DNA of 64,000 nucleotides from Paeniglutamicibacter kerguelensis (GCF_017876535.1 NZ_JAGIOF010000004.1:434001-498000); one strand, 5' to 3'; shown: positions 26,677 through 36,168, counted from the first letter of the stretch. Notes: a model not told the origin generated them from the sequence alone. Made by a program: numbers and translations.

Positions 26677-27035
26677 CAGTTGGATCCGTTCCGGCTCGCG
26701 GCGACTGCCGATGGCGGTTGTTGGTTGATCAATGCGGAGAACAGCGCGGCAAACTCGTTCCAGGTTTCCCGCTGCTCATCAAGCATGGCGATTCCCTCCG
26801 CCTTGATCGCGTAGTACTTGCGGTTGGGCCCGCCCTCGGAGGGCACCACGTACGTTGAGAGCGCCCCCGCGGCGTAGAGCCGGCGCAGTGTCCCGTACAC
26901 CGAGGCGTCGCCGATCTCCGCGAGTCCCGCGGCGCGCAGGCGCCTGACGATGTCATAGCCGTAGCCGTCTTCCTCGCGGACCACGGCCAATACCGCGACG
27001 TCCAGCACTCCCTTGAGCAATTGCGTGGTGTCCAC
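26676..27035 (-). CDS. PadR family transcriptional regulator
   Basis: A 119-residue PadR-type winged-helix repressor. DTTQLLKGVLDVAVLAVV begins helix 1, EDGYGYDIVRRL is the family signature, and DASVYGTLRRLYAAG forms the recognition helix and wing. The C-terminal dimerisation helix is short. I start at GTG 27035 because AAGGGAG stands 8 nt before it; an upstream in-frame GTG at 27056 would add seven residues. It forms a two-gene unit with the HAAS membrane protein and probably controls its own operon. Confidence 0.85.
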   Translation of the reverse strand: MDTTQLLKGVLDVAVLAVVREEDGYGYDIVRRLRAAGLAEIGDASVYGTLRRLYAAGALSTYVVPSEGGPNRKYYAIKAEGIAMLDEQRETWNEFAALFSALINQQPPSAVAASRNGSN

Positions 27036-27168
27036 CAGGCACTCCCTTCTCCGCACACCACAGTATTACGCTTTGCACAGTAGTGCGCATATTGCGGCAG
27101 TTGGTTGTGCCGTGTCGCGCGTCGCGCCGCGGCCCGCGACACCTCCGGGCACACCCGTTAAACACGGC

Positions 27169-27213
27169 AGCGGCGGGGCAATGCGCCGACTTCATGCGCA
27201 CTGCCCCGCCGCT
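27169..27213 (-). terminator. Hairpin downstream of pstB
   Basis: A perfect 12-bp GC-rich stem (AGCGGCGGGGCA / TGCCCCGCCGCT, arms 27169-27180 and 27202-27213) about 95 nt after the pstB stop and before the padR gene, all on the minus strand. No T-run follows, so it may act as a processing barrier or weak terminator. Confidence 0.55.
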
Positions 27214-27308
27214 GTGATCCCCTCCAGGATCCCCGGAAGATCCCCCTTCCGGTACCGCCCCCGGTCCTTGGACCCGGGGCGAAGCTCTACTGTTGTGTTG
27301 CTTCGGGG

Positions 27309-28088
27309 TTATCCGAAGCGGCCCGAGACGTAGTCCTCGGTGGCCTTGACCGACGGGTTGGAGAAGATCGTCGCGGTGTCCGCGTATTCGATCAGCTTGC
27401 CCGGCTTGCCGGTGCCTGCGATGTTGAAGAACGCGGTCTTGTCGCTCACACGCGCGGCCTGCTGCATATTGTGCGTCACGATCACCACGGTGAACTCGCT
27501 CTTGAGCTCGTTGATCAGGTCTTCAATGGCCAAGGTGGAGATCGGGTCCAGCGCCGAGCACGGCTCGTCCATCAGGATCACCTGGGGCTTCACCGCAATG
27601 GTGCGGGCGATGCACAGGCGCTGCTGTTGGCCGCCGGAGAGGCCCGATCCGGGCTTGTCCAGGCGGTCCTTGACCTCGTTCCAGAGGTTTGCGCCACGCA
27701 GGGACTTCTCCACCAGGTCATCGGCGTCGGAACGGGAAATCTTCTTGCCGTTGAGCTTCACCCCGGCGAGCACGTTGTCCTTGATGGACATGGTCGGGAA
27801 CGGGTTCGGGCGCTGGAAGACCATGCCGATCTGGCTGCGCACGGTCACCGGGTCGACGCCGCTTTCGTAGAGGTTGTCGCCGTCGAGCAGCACCTCGCCC
27901 TCGACGCGGCCGCCGGGGATGACCTCGTGCATGCGGTTCAGCGTGCGCAGGAAGGTCGACTTGCCGCAGCCGGACGGGCCGATGAAGGCCGTCACGGACT
28001 TGGCTTCGATTTCTATGTTCACGTCTTCCACGGCCAGGAACTTGGAGTAGTAGACGTTGAGGTCTTTGACGTCGATGCGCTTGGACAT
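27309..28088 (-). CDS. pstB: Phosphate ABC transporter ATP-binding protein PstB
   Basis: A 259-residue ABC ATPase that powers high-affinity phosphate import with PstCA. Walker [10 protein letters not shown] is at 37-45, the signature LSGGQQQR near 149-156, and Walker [14 protein letters not shown] follows. The [12 protein letters not shown] segment after Walker A and the length are typical of PstB. Last gene of the pst operon, 50 nt after pstA. Confidence 0.95.
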   Translation of the reverse strand: MSKRIDVKDLNVYYSKFLAVEDVNIEIEAKSVTAFIGPSGCGKSTFLRTLNRMHEVIPGGRVEGEVLLDGDNLYESGVDPVTVRSQIGMVFQRPNPFPTMSIKDNVLAGVKLNGKKISRSDADDLVEKSLRGANLWNEVKDRLDKPGSGLSGGQQQRLCIARTIAVKPQVILMDEPCSALDPISTLAIEDLINELKSEFTVVIVTHNMQQAARVSDKTAFFNIAGTGKPGKLIEYADTATIFSNPSVKATEDYVSGRFG

Positions 28089-28138
28089 TTTGGTTATTCC
28101 TTAGAAAGTTTGTGTGCGTCGGGTCCGGAGCGGGGTGC

Positions 28139-29308
28139 TCAACGGCCCTTCTTGGGGGCGAACAGGTTTGCGACCAGGCGGGCGCCGAGGTTCAGCACCA
28201 TGACCATGACGATCAGCAGCAAGGCTGCGGCCCAGGCGCGCTGGATCGACGGGTCGACGTTCGTCGGGGAGGTCGGCGCGAGGATCTGGTAGTAGATGAA
28301 GGTCGGCAGGGTGGCCATCCAGTTGGCGAAAACGTTCACGTTGATGTTGTTGGCCAGGCCGGCCGTCACCAGGATCGGTGCCGTTTCGCCGATAACGCGG
28401 GCGATGGCCAGGGTGACGCCGGAGGCGATGCCGGAGATCGCCGTGGGGATGACAACCTTCACCACGGTGCGCCATTTGCGCACGCCCAGCGCGTAGGCGG
28501 CCTCGCGCAGCTCGTTCGGGACGATCTTAAGCATTTCCTCGGTGGAGCGAACCACCGTCGGAATCATCAGCACGCTCAGGGCGACAGCTGCGACGATGCC
28601 CATGCGGGCGGTCGGGCCGAAGAGCACCGCGAAGAGCGCAGTGGCGAACAGGCCGGCGACGATCGAGGGGATGCCCGTCATGACGTCAACGAAGAAGGTG
28701 ATGGCGCGGGCCAGCGGGCCGTTCTTGCCGTATTCGACCAGGTAGATGGCCGTCAGCATGCCGACCGGCACGGAGATGACGGTGGCCCACAGGGTGATCA
28801 GCAGGGTGCCGATGACCGCGTGGTACGCGCCGCCCAGCACCGGGGTGCCGTTCTCGACGCTGGCGTTGTCGACGGCGCCGGTGATCCCGTTCATGGAGTG
28901 GAACAGGAAGTGCATGTTGATGCCCGGCAGGCCCTTTTGCAGCACCGTGAACAGTACGCTTGCCAACGGGATCAGCGCCAGCAGGAACGCGCCGTAGACC
29001 AGGTAGGTGGCCAGGGCGTTCTTGCCGCGGCGCGGGCCTTCCACCGCGGTGGTGGTGACGGCGGCGGCGACAACGAAGATGACGGCGGTGTAGATCGCCA
29101 GCGACGCCACCGAGAACCCGGTGAGCGTCGAGGCCGCGGCGCCAAGCACCAGCGAACCGGCGGCGATGGCCGGAACCGCGAAGCGCGGCAGGTGGCCCTT
29201 GGCCAGCGAGTTGCGCCTGCGCGCCAGCGGCGCCTTGGGGGTCTTGGGGGTCTTGTCCGGCACGCCGGGAACGTCGTTCTTGGTCTGCTTGGCTGTTGTG
29301 GCACTCAT
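28139..29308 (-). CDS. pstA: Phosphate ABC transporter permease PstA
   Basis: A 389-residue permease, longer than E. coli PstA because of about 95 extra N-terminal residues containing a charged leader and two or three added membrane segments. The PstA core begins near FLLALIPLASVLFTVL, with the EEMLKIVPNELREAAYALGVRKWRTV coupling loop near 265-290. It shares one base with the pstC stop, so translation is coupled. It forms the membrane channel with PstC. Confidence 0.93.
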   Translation of the reverse strand: MSATTAKQTKNDVPGVPDKTPKTPKAPLARRRNSLAKGHLPRFAVPAIAAGSLVLGAAASTLTGFSVASLAIYTAVIFVVAAAVTTTAVEGPRRGKNALATYLVYGAFLLALIPLASVLFTVLQKGLPGINMHFLFHSMNGITGAVDNASVENGTPVLGGAYHAVIGTLLITLWATVISVPVGMLTAIYLVEYGKNGPLARAITFFVDVMTGIPSIVAGLFATALFAVLFGPTARMGIVAAVALSVLMIPTVVRSTEEMLKIVPNELREAAYALGVRKWRTVVKVVIPTAISGIASGVTLAIARVIGETAPILVTAGLANNINVNVFANWMATLPTFIYYQILAPTSPTNVDPSIQRAWAAALLLIVMVMVLNLGARLVANLFAPKKGR

Positions 29309-30240
29309 CAGTTCGCTCCCGAGAATTCCTTGTGGCGGGCGATGATGGCCCGGGCAATCATGTTGACCACCAGGGTGATGACAAAGAGCACCAGGCCGGC
29401 GGCGATTAGTTCGGAAAGTCGCAGGCCGAAGGCTTCGGGGAAGTTCAGGGCGATTTCCGCGGCGATGGTCTGGTTGCCGGACTTGATGATCGAGGGAATC
29501 AGCGCGCCGGTGGAGAGCACCAGTGCCACGGCCATCGTTTCACCCAGTGCGCGGCCCAGGCCCAGCATGACTGCCGAGATGATGCCGGGGCGGGCGAAGG
29601 GCAGCACCGACATGGTGACCATTTCCCAGCGGGTCGCGCCCAAGGCGAGCGCGGCTTCCTCGTGGAGCTTGGGTGTCTGCAGGAAGATTTCGCGGCTCAG
29701 CGAAGTGATGATCGGCAGGATCATCACGGCAAGCACGATGCCGGCGGTCAGGATGGTCTTGCCCGTCTGCGAGGCGGGGCCACCGAAGATCGGGATGAAT
29801 CCCAGGTTCTCGGCCAGCCACTGGTAGGCGGGAACCAGCGCCGGGGCCAGCACCAGGTAGCCCCAGGCACCGTAGATGACCGACGGGATCGCTGCCAGCA
29901 GGTCGATCACGTAGCCCAGGCCCGCGGCCAACTTGCGCGGCGCGTAGTGGGAGATGAACAGCGCGACCGCGATGCCCACCGGGGTGGCGATCAGCAGCGC
30001 AATGCCCGCGGCGATCACGGTGCCGATGACGATCGGGAAGATGTAGCTGGCGAACCCTTCGCCGCCGGTGATCAGCGCCGGGTCGGCGGAGAAGGTCGGC
30101 AGCGCCTGGATGAACAGGAACAACGCCACAGCGAAAAGAGTGAGGAGGATGAGGATGCCCGCGCCGAGCGTGGCGCCGGAGAAGATCTTGTCTCCGGCCT
30201 GCCCGTTGGATCCTTTGCGCCGTAGCGCGTTGGTGGTCAT
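29308..30240 (-). CDS. pstC: Phosphate ABC transporter permease PstC
   Basis: A 310-residue membrane permease with six main segments. It has the PstC-typical YLVLAPAL, SREIFLQTPKLHEEAALALGATRWEM coupling loop and RALGETMAVALVLSTGA motif. It follows pstS after a 155-nt gap that holds a large hairpin, and overlaps pstA by one base. Confidence 0.94.
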   Translation of the reverse strand: MTTNALRRKGSNGQAGDKIFSGATLGAGILILLTLFAVALFLFIQALPTFSADPALITGGEGFASYIFPIVIGTVIAAGIALLIATPVGIAVALFISHYAPRKLAAGLGYVIDLLAAIPSVIYGAWGYLVLAPALVPAYQWLAENLGFIPIFGGPASQTGKTILTAGIVLAVMILPIITSLSREIFLQTPKLHEEAALALGATRWEMVTMSVLPFARPGIISAVMLGLGRALGETMAVALVLSTGALIPSIIKSGNQTIAAEIALNFPEAFGLRLSELIAAGLVLFVITLVVNMIARAIIARHKEFSGAN

Positions 30241-30326
30241 GAGGGTGAGCCTTCAAAAGTTGTGCAAGCGGATACGGGGATCGGGTGGCCGCTTGCCGTG
30301 GGATGAGGAGGGGGGGAAACCGTGTG

Positions 30327-30383
30327 GTCCGCGCCTTCCCGCCCGATGCGGCGGTTGCCGGCATCGGGCGGGAAGGCGCGGAC
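30327..30383 (-). terminator. Large intercistronic hairpin between pstS and pstC
   Basis: A perfect 23-bp stem (arms 30327-30349 and 30361-30383) with an 11-nt GC-rich loop, starting 13 nt after the pstS stop. There is no T-run on the minus strand. It probably stabilises the pstS mRNA end or partly terminates transcription, giving more binding protein than permease. Confidence 0.75.
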
Positions 30384-30395
30384 AGGGGGTCTTGG

Positions 30396-31514
30396 CTAGG
30401 AGCCGACCTTGATGGATTCGACGGACTTGATGGCGGCTTCGCTCATCTTGCTGGAGAGCGGGGCGCTGCCCGAGGAAGTTGCTGCTTCCTTCTGTCCGGC
30501 GTCGGAGAGGACGTACTTGCCGAAGCTCTTGACCAGGTCCACGGTGGCCTGGTCCTTGTAGCTGGAGCAGAAGATGTGGTACGAAACCAGGATGATCGGG
30601 TAGGTGCCCGATTCGGCGGAGTCGCGCTTCAGGTCCAGCGCGATGTCCTGTGCACCGCGGCCGGTGACCGGGGTGGCGGCCTCGACGGCCTTTGCTGCGG
30701 CCTCCGAGGAGATCTTGGTGTAGTCCTCGCCGACCTTCACGTTGGCGGTGCCCAGCTTGCCCACGGCCGAGTGGTCGGCGTAGGTGATGGCGCCGACGGT
30801 GCCGGTGGTGGTTGCGACAACGCCGGAGGTGCCCTTGGCGTTTTCGCTTGCCAGCTCGGTGGGCCAGTCGCCGCTGACGTCATAGGTCCAGACGTCCTTG
30901 GCGGCCTGCGACAGGTAGTCGACGAAGTTCTCGGTCGTGCCGGACTCGTCATTGCGGTGCACCACGGTGATTGCGGTGTCCGGAAGCTCCACGCCCGGGT
31001 TGGCCGCGGCGATGGCCGGGTCGTTCCACTTGGTGATCTCCAGCTTGAAGATCTTGGCGATGGTTGCCGCGTCCATGTTCAGCGATTCGACGCCCGGCAG
31101 GTTGAAGGCCACGGCGATCGGGGAAACGTAGGCCGGAACGTCGAATGCGCCCTCGGGTCCGCAGATGCTCTTGGAGGCTTCGATCTCTTCGGTCGCCAGG
31201 TAGGCGTCCGAGCCGGCGAACTGCGCGCCGCCGGCCAGGAAGGCCTTGCGCCCGGCGCCGGAGCCGTCCGGGGAGTACTGGACCATGGTGCCGGCATTGG
31301 CGGCTTCGAAGCCGGCCTTCCAGGCTTCCATGGCCGACTTCTGCGAGGAAGCACCGCTACCGGTGAGCGTGCCGGAAACCGCACCGGCGGCTGCGCCTCC
31401 GGTGGAGGCGCTGGTTCCTGCCGTGGCGGTCGGGCTGTCCGAACCACACGCGGTCAGTGCCAGTGCGGCTACGGTAAGGACAGCAGCCGCGCTGCCAATG
31501 CGATTGAGCTTCAC
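30396..31514 (-). CDS. pstS: Phosphate-binding lipoprotein PstS
   Basis: A 372-residue extracellular phosphate-binding lipoprotein. The signal peptide ends in lipobox LTAC with C23, followed by a Ser/Thr/Gly/Ala linker. Phosphate-binding motifs include GSGASSQ near 52-58, GSGAGR near 84-89, FAGSDAYL near 99-106 and HRNDESGTTENF near 185-196. First gene of pstSCAB, with a PHO box about 130 nt upstream. Confidence 0.95.
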   Translation of the reverse strand: MKLNRIGSAAAVLTVAALALTACGSDSPTATAGTSASTGGAAAGAVSGTLTGSGASSQKSAMEAWKAGFEAANAGTMVQYSPDGSGAGRKAFLAGGAQFAGSDAYLATEEIEASKSICGPEGAFDVPAYVSPIAVAFNLPGVESLNMDAATIAKIFKLEITKWNDPAIAAANPGVELPDTAITVVHRNDESGTTENFVDYLSQAAKDVWTYDVSGDWPTELASENAKGTSGVVATTTGTVGAITYADHSAVGKLGTANVKVGEDYTKISSEAAAKAVEAATPVTGRGAQDIALDLKRDSAESGTYPIILVSYHIFCSSYKDQATVDLVKSFGKYVLSDAGQKEAATSSGSAPLSSKMSEAAIKSVESIKVGS

Positions 31515-31643
31515 GAATTTTCCTCTTTCAAATACCTGTCAATGATGGTCCGAATCGTCGTGGTTCGCACCCGTCGATGCACGCGCTGGCACATCGCTTC
31601 AATACGAAGTTAGGCCCCGCAGGTAACCAGAGGTTGCGACGAA

Positions 31644-31661
31644 GGTGAACGGACGGTGAAC
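31644..31661 (-). promoter_or_regulatory. PHO box for pstS
   Basis: On the minus strand two exact direct repeats GTTCACC start 11 nt apart, at 31661-31655 and 31650-31644. A weaker GGTTACC continues the register downstream. This is the direct-repeat PhoP operator known from Streptomyces, so pstSCAB is probably induced by PhoR-PhoP under phosphate limitation. It lies 130 nt upstream of the pstS start, between pstS and the divergent FUSC gene. Confidence 0.85.
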
Positions 31662-31739
31662 AACCCCGGGATACTTCAGTGATTCGGGTCACTTTCGCCG
31701 CGCGAGCCGCGGAAGTCCGGGCCGTGACAGACTGGGAAC

Positions 31740-32867
31740 ATGGGCGTGAAGAGTTCAATTGCCACCAGCTGGGGCTTTATCAAGCGTCGCAACCGGGTCG
31801 GTATGCGCAGGGCACAAACGTCCATGCCAAAAATCATCCAGATGACCCTGTGCGCGATCCTGGCCTACTGGATTGCCGAACGCGTACTGGGGCACGAGGA
31901 TCCCATCTTTGCCGCGACCAGCGCCCTTCTCGCGCTGGGCTTCGGCACCCAAACCACACTGCGGCGCACCATGGAGGTGGCGATCGGCTGCACGCTGGGC
32001 GTGGCCGTCGGCGACCTGATGCTCACCGTCCTGGGAACCGGCCTCTGGCAGGCCGCCACCGTCCTGTTCCTTTCCCTGACGATCGCCCGCTACCTGGACT
32101 CAGGGCCCATCTTCACCACACAGCTGGGCCTGCAATCGCTGCTTGTGGTCCTGCTTCCCATCGGCGAGGCGGGCCCGTTCGCCAGGTCGCTGGACGCCGT
32201 GGTGGGCTCGGTCTGCGCCCTGCTGATCCTGATGATCCTGCCGCGCGATCCCCGGCGGACCCCCATGGCCGACCTCGGAAAGCTCCTGAACGAGCTCTCC
32301 GGCGTGCTCCAGGATTGCGGGCGCGCGGTCAGCACCTCCGATTCCAGGCTCGCCTTCCATGCCCTGATCCGCGCCCGCGCCACGCAGCCGCTCATGGACG
32401 CGCTGCCCGGCGCGCTTGACCTTGCCCGGGAAGTCGCCACCCTGGCGCCGGCCCACCGTCGACACCGTTCGGACATCGGCAGGCTCGTGGTGACCGCCGA
32501 GAAAACCGACTTGGCGGTGAGAAACGCCAGGGTCCTGGCCCGCCGCCTCACCACCGTGATCGACAACGCAGCGTTGAGCGACAGGGGCGTGGAGACGGTC
32601 GCCGGCCTGCTGACCGAACTCGCGGAGGCCGTCGATGCGCTGGGCCACGCGGTCCTCGAACCGACGGAATCGGGATACTCCCGCGCCATTTCGCGGGCCA
32701 AGCGCGAGCTGTCCGATTGCGCCGCCCGGCTGGACCCCAGGTCGCTGCATGTCAGCGGCCTGCAGGGCGAAGGCATGGTGCTCTTGCTGCGCCCCTTGGT
32801 CGTCGACCTGCTCGAGGCGACGGGAACCCTGCACGAGGATGCGGCGGCGCTGCTCCCCCGCCTCTAG
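31740..32867 (+). CDS. FUSC family membrane protein
   Basis: A 375-residue protein with about five to six N-terminal membrane segments (about 30-165) forming an ArAE/FUSC-type aromatic-acid exporter domain, followed by a cytosolic helical domain of about 200 residues. ARYLDSGPIFTTQLGLQS at the end of the membrane region is conserved in actinobacterial members. Function is inferred as efflux. ATG 31740. It ends 56 nt before radA, so cotranscription is possible. It diverges from pstS. Confidence 0.75.
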   Translation: MGVKSSIATSWGFIKRRNRVGMRRAQTSMPKIIQMTLCAILAYWIAERVLGHEDPIFAATSALLALGFGTQTTLRRTMEVAIGCTLGVAVGDLMLTVLGTGLWQAATVLFLSLTIARYLDSGPIFTTQLGLQSLLVVLLPIGEAGPFARSLDAVVGSVCALLILMILPRDPRRTPMADLGKLLNELSGVLQDCGRAVSTSDSRLAFHALIRARATQPLMDALPGALDLAREVATLAPAHRRHRSDIGRLVVTAEKTDLAVRNARVLARRLTTVIDNAALSDRGVETVAGLLTELAEAVDALGHAVLEPTESGYSRAISRAKRELSDCAARLDPRSLHVSGLQGEGMVLLLRPLVVDLLEATGTLHEDAAALLPRL

Positions 32868-32923
32868 CGAACGGCGCACCGCGCTTGCGCAAACCGTCGG
32901 TGCAAGGCACTAGCATCAAGCAC

Positions 32924-34309
32924 ATGGCTAAGAGCGCACGCACCAAATCCACTCCCTCCTACCGCTGCGCGGAATGCGGTTGGAGCACGGTGAAGTGGGT
33001 GGGCCGCTGCGGCGAATGCCAGGCGTGGGGCACCGTCGAGGAAATGGGAGCCGTCAGCGCCAAGACCACCGTCGCAAGCACCATCGCCAGCCCGGCCCAG
33101 CCCATCGGCGACATCGACGCCTCGGCCGCTTCCTACCGGCCCTCCGGGGTCGACGAGCTCGACCGGGTGCTGGGCGGCGGCTTCGTGCCCGGCGCCGTGA
33201 TCCTCCTGGCGGGCGAACCCGGCGTGGGCAAGTCCACCCTGTTGCTCGATGTCGCTGCCCGTGCGGCCCGCGGCAACCGCAAGGTCCTATACATCACCGG
33301 CGAGGAATCGGCCGCCCAGGTCAAGGTCCGCGCCGAACGCATCGACGCGATCGCCGAGACGCTTTTCCTGACCGCCGAAACCGACCTTGGCATCGCCCTG
33401 GGCCAGATCGAAAAGATCGACCCGGAACTGCTGGTCGTCGACTCCGTGCAGACACTGGCCTCGGGCGAGGTCGACGGCACGGCCGGAGGCATCTCCCAGG
33501 TCCGCGAGGTTGCGGCATCAATAATCAACGCGGCCAAGCGCCGGAACATGACCACCGTGCTGGTTGGCCACGTGACCAAGGAAGGATCGATTGCCGGGCC
33601 CCGGCTGCTGGAACACCTGGTCGATGTGGTGTGCCAGTTCGACGGCGAGCGCCATTCCCGCCTGCGCCTGCTACGGGCCCTGAAAAACCGCTACGGCCCC
33701 ACCGACGAGGTGGGCTGCTTCGACTTGACCGAAACCGGCATCCACGGACTGGCTGATCCCTCGGGCCTGTTCGTCACCCGCACCAAGGACCCGGTTCCGG
33801 GAACCTGCATCACCGTCACCCTCGAGGGCCGGCGGCCCTTGGTTGCCGAGGTCCAGACCTTGCTCTCCCGTTCGGTGAGTGCGATCCCGCGCCGGGCCAC
33901 CAGCGGCCTGGATGCGGCGCGCACCCAGATGATCATTGCCGTACTGCAATCGCGGGCAAAGATGGAGCTCAGCGGTCTGGATTCCTACGTGGCAACCGTC
34001 GGCGGGGTCAAGCTCAGCGAACCGGCAACCGACCTTGCCACGGCGCTGGCATTGGCTTCCTCGATGCACAACCACCCGCTGCCGCCGCAGTTCGTTGCGT
34101 TCGGCGAAGTCGGCCTGGCCGGGGAGGTTCGCCCGGTGCCGGAGATCGGCAGGCGCATCACGGAAGCCGAACGCCTCGGGTTCCGGTACGCGATGGTTCC
34201 GGATTCGCCGCAGCCGACCAAGAACTTCCCGGATTCCATCAGGGTATTCACCGTCTCCTCGGTGCACGAAGCCCTCAACATCGCCTTTGAGCAACGGGTC
34301 AAAAACTAG
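32924..34309 (+). CDS. radA: DNA repair protein RadA
   Basis: A 461-residue RadA (Sms), a RecA-like ATPase that drives branch migration in recombinational repair. An N-terminal zinc finger has C15, C18, C29 and C32; Walker A GEPGVGKS is at 97-104; the RadA-specific KNRYG motif is near 247-251; and a C-terminal Lon-protease-like domain contains FVAFGEVGLAGEVRPV. ATG 32924 places the zinc finger correctly. disA follows on the same strand, a common pairing. Confidence 0.95.
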   Translation: MAKSARTKSTPSYRCAECGWSTVKWVGRCGECQAWGTVEEMGAVSAKTTVASTIASPAQPIGDIDASAASYRPSGVDELDRVLGGGFVPGAVILLAGEPGVGKSTLLLDVAARAARGNRKVLYITGEESAAQVKVRAERIDAIAETLFLTAETDLGIALGQIEKIDPELLVVDSVQTLASGEVDGTAGGISQVREVAASIINAAKRRNMTTVLVGHVTKEGSIAGPRLLEHLVDVVCQFDGERHSRLRLLRALKNRYGPTDEVGCFDLTETGIHGLADPSGLFVTRTKDPVPGTCITVTLEGRRPLVAEVQTLLSRSVSAIPRRATSGLDAARTQMIIAVLQSRAKMELSGLDSYVATVGGVKLSEPATDLATALALASSMHNHPLPPQFVAFGEVGLAGEVRPVPEIGRRITEAERLGFRYAMVPDSPQPTKNFPDSIRVFTVSSVHEALNIAFEQRVKN

Positions 34310-34426
34310 GTTTTTGGACACATTGGTAACGAAGCGGTACCGATACCGGGCATTTGCGTTCATTTCCGCATTCACCACTACAGACATGGCCATACCATTG
34401 TATTGATCCCCCGGAAGGAAATGGCC

Positions 34427-35503
34427 ATGTCCAAAAGCCCCGAAGATGCACTGCGCACCACCCTGGCGCGGGTTGCCCCGGGCACGGAGTTGCGCGATGG
34501 CCTTGAACGCATCCTGCGCGGCCGGACCGGCGCGCTCATCGTTTTGGGCCACGACAAGGTCGTCGACGCGATCTGTTCCGGCGGATTCGATATCAACATC
34601 AATTTCTCCCCCACCAGCCTTCGCGAACTAGCCAAGATGGATGGGGCAATCGTCTGCGACAAGGACGGTTCACACATCCTGCGCGCAGGCGTCCAGCTGG
34701 TCCCCGACCACAGCATTCCCACCCAGGAATCGGGCACGCGCCACCGCACGGCCGAACGCGTTGCGATCCAAACGGGATTCCCCGTGGTCTCGGTATCCCA
34801 ATCGATGCACATCATCGCGCTCTACGTTCAGGGCATCCGATACGTCCTGGAAGGTTCCGAACCCGTGCTGGCCCGCGGCAACCAGGCCCTGGCAACACTC
34901 GAACGCTACCGTTCACGCCTTGACCAGGTCACCAATGCGCTCTCGGCTGCCGAGATCGAGGCAGTGGTAACGGTCAGGGACGTTGCGGCGATGCTGCAAC
35001 GGCAGGAAATGGTTCGGCGCATTTCAGAGGAAATCGCCCAATACGTGTTGGAGCTCGGCGCCGACGGACGCCTTCTCGCCTTGCAGCTCGATGAGCTGTC
35101 CGCAGGGCTCGGACCCGGCTCCGACCTGCTGCTGAAGGACTACTCGTCACTGGGCAAGGCAGAACTCGACATCGATGCGGCCCTGCGCAAATTGCAGAAC
35201 CTGGACAGCACCGACCTCATTGACCTGGGAAAGATTGCCTCGATTCTTGGCGTCAGCCCCGGAATCGATTCCCTGGAAGCAGTCGTCACCCCCAAGGGAT
35301 ACCGCTTGCTCGCCGGCATCAAGTCCGTTCCGCGAGCCGTCTCCGATCGCCTGGTCACAAGCTTCGGTGGCCTGCAGCGCCTGATGGCCGCCAATATTGA
35401 AGATCTCATGGCGGTTGACGGCATCGGAGAGCAACGCGCACGCACGGTGCGCGAGGGGCTCTCCCGGATTGCCGAGTCCTCGCTGCTGGATCGATTCATC
35501 TAG
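34427..35503 (+). CDS. disA: DNA integrity scanning diadenylate cyclase DisA
   Basis: A 358-residue DisA that makes c-di-AMP from two ATP while scanning DNA. The DAC domain carries DGA at 72-74 and RHR at 105-107, both required for catalysis. A helical spine follows, and a C-terminal HhH domain binds branched DNA (MAVDGIGEQRARTV near 324-337). I start at ATG 34427, which has GGAAGGAA at the right distance; ATG 34421 abuts that ribosome site. B. subtilis DisA is about the same length. Encoded just after radA, its known functional partner. Confidence 0.95.
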   Translation: MSKSPEDALRTTLARVAPGTELRDGLERILRGRTGALIVLGHDKVVDAICSGGFDININFSPTSLRELAKMDGAIVCDKDGSHILRAGVQLVPDHSIPTQESGTRHRTAERVAIQTGFPVVSVSQSMHIIALYVQGIRYVLEGSEPVLARGNQALATLERYRSRLDQVTNALSAAEIEAVVTVRDVAAMLQRQEMVRRISEEIAQYVLELGADGRLLALQLDELSAGLGPGSDLLLKDYSSLGKAELDIDAALRKLQNLDSTDLIDLGKIASILGVSPGIDSLEAVVTPKGYRLLAGIKSVPRAVSDRLVTSFGGLQRLMAANIEDLMAVDGIGEQRARTVREGLSRIAESSLLDRFI

Positions 35504-35541
35504 CCGCTGCTTCCGGCGCGGGCCGGCGGACGGTCTCCGAG

Positions 35542-36168
35542 CTATTTCAGTTCGAAGCCGTTCTTCTGGCTTGTGATGTTCCCGAGTTTCGCGGTGAACC
35601 CGTACCACCCGGGACGCGGCTTCGCGTTGACGACCTTGCACCCGGGGGCGCTGCGCACGCGTTCCCAGGTGAACCGTGCGCTTTCGCTGCCGCCCGGCTT
35701 CATGGTGATATCAATGTCGCTGGGATCCGCCAGGCAATCGGACGTTGAAAAGATCCTGTCGCTGCCGCTCATGACCGTGAATTCCTGCTGGCTTGTTCCG
35801 ACATTCACGCTGCACTCGAACTGGCCGTCGTTCTTGATCGTCATGACAAGCACCGGGTTCTCCGAGGGCCCGTGCGTTGCCTGTACCGTCGTTGCCGAAA
35901 CGCTGATGTCGCCTTCCAAGCACCCAGCTGGCCCGTTGCTTGGCTCCGCCACGGGGCCGGAGCTTTCTGGTGCCGCCGGGGCGTCGCTCGGCGCCGTGGT
36001 CTGCGTTGGCTTTTCGGCTGCTTCCTTCGGGCGCAGCGACGAGGCAATGGCGATTCCCGCCCACACCAGAAGCACGATCACCAGAAGCCCGGCGATCAGC
36101 GCCGCCAGACGACGGCGTCGATACACCTTTGGGGACGGGCGAGTGGAACGGACCTGCTTTTCTGCCAT
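35542..36168 (-). CDS. Membrane-anchored extracytoplasmic protein of unknown function
   Basis: A 208-residue protein. A basic N-terminus (about 1-21) precedes one membrane segment (about 22-44), then a Pro/Ala/Thr/Ser linker and an extracytoplasmic beta-rich domain (about 82-208) with four cysteines that could form two disulfides (GCLEGD, FECSVN, DCLADP, GCKVVN). It resembles DUF4232-like actinobacterial domains only loosely. It is divergent from mutY, from which it is separated by less than 100 nt. Confidence 0.68.
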   Translation of the reverse strand: MAEKQVRSTRPSPKVYRRRRLAALIAGLLVIVLLVWAGIAIASSLRPKEAAEKPTQTTAPSDAPAAPESSGPVAEPSNGPAGCLEGDISVSATTVQATHGPSENPVLVMTIKNDGQFECSVNVGTSQQEFTVMSGSDRIFSTSDCLADPSDIDITMKPGGSESARFTWERVRSAPGCKVVNAKPRPGWYGFTAKLGNITSQKNGFELK

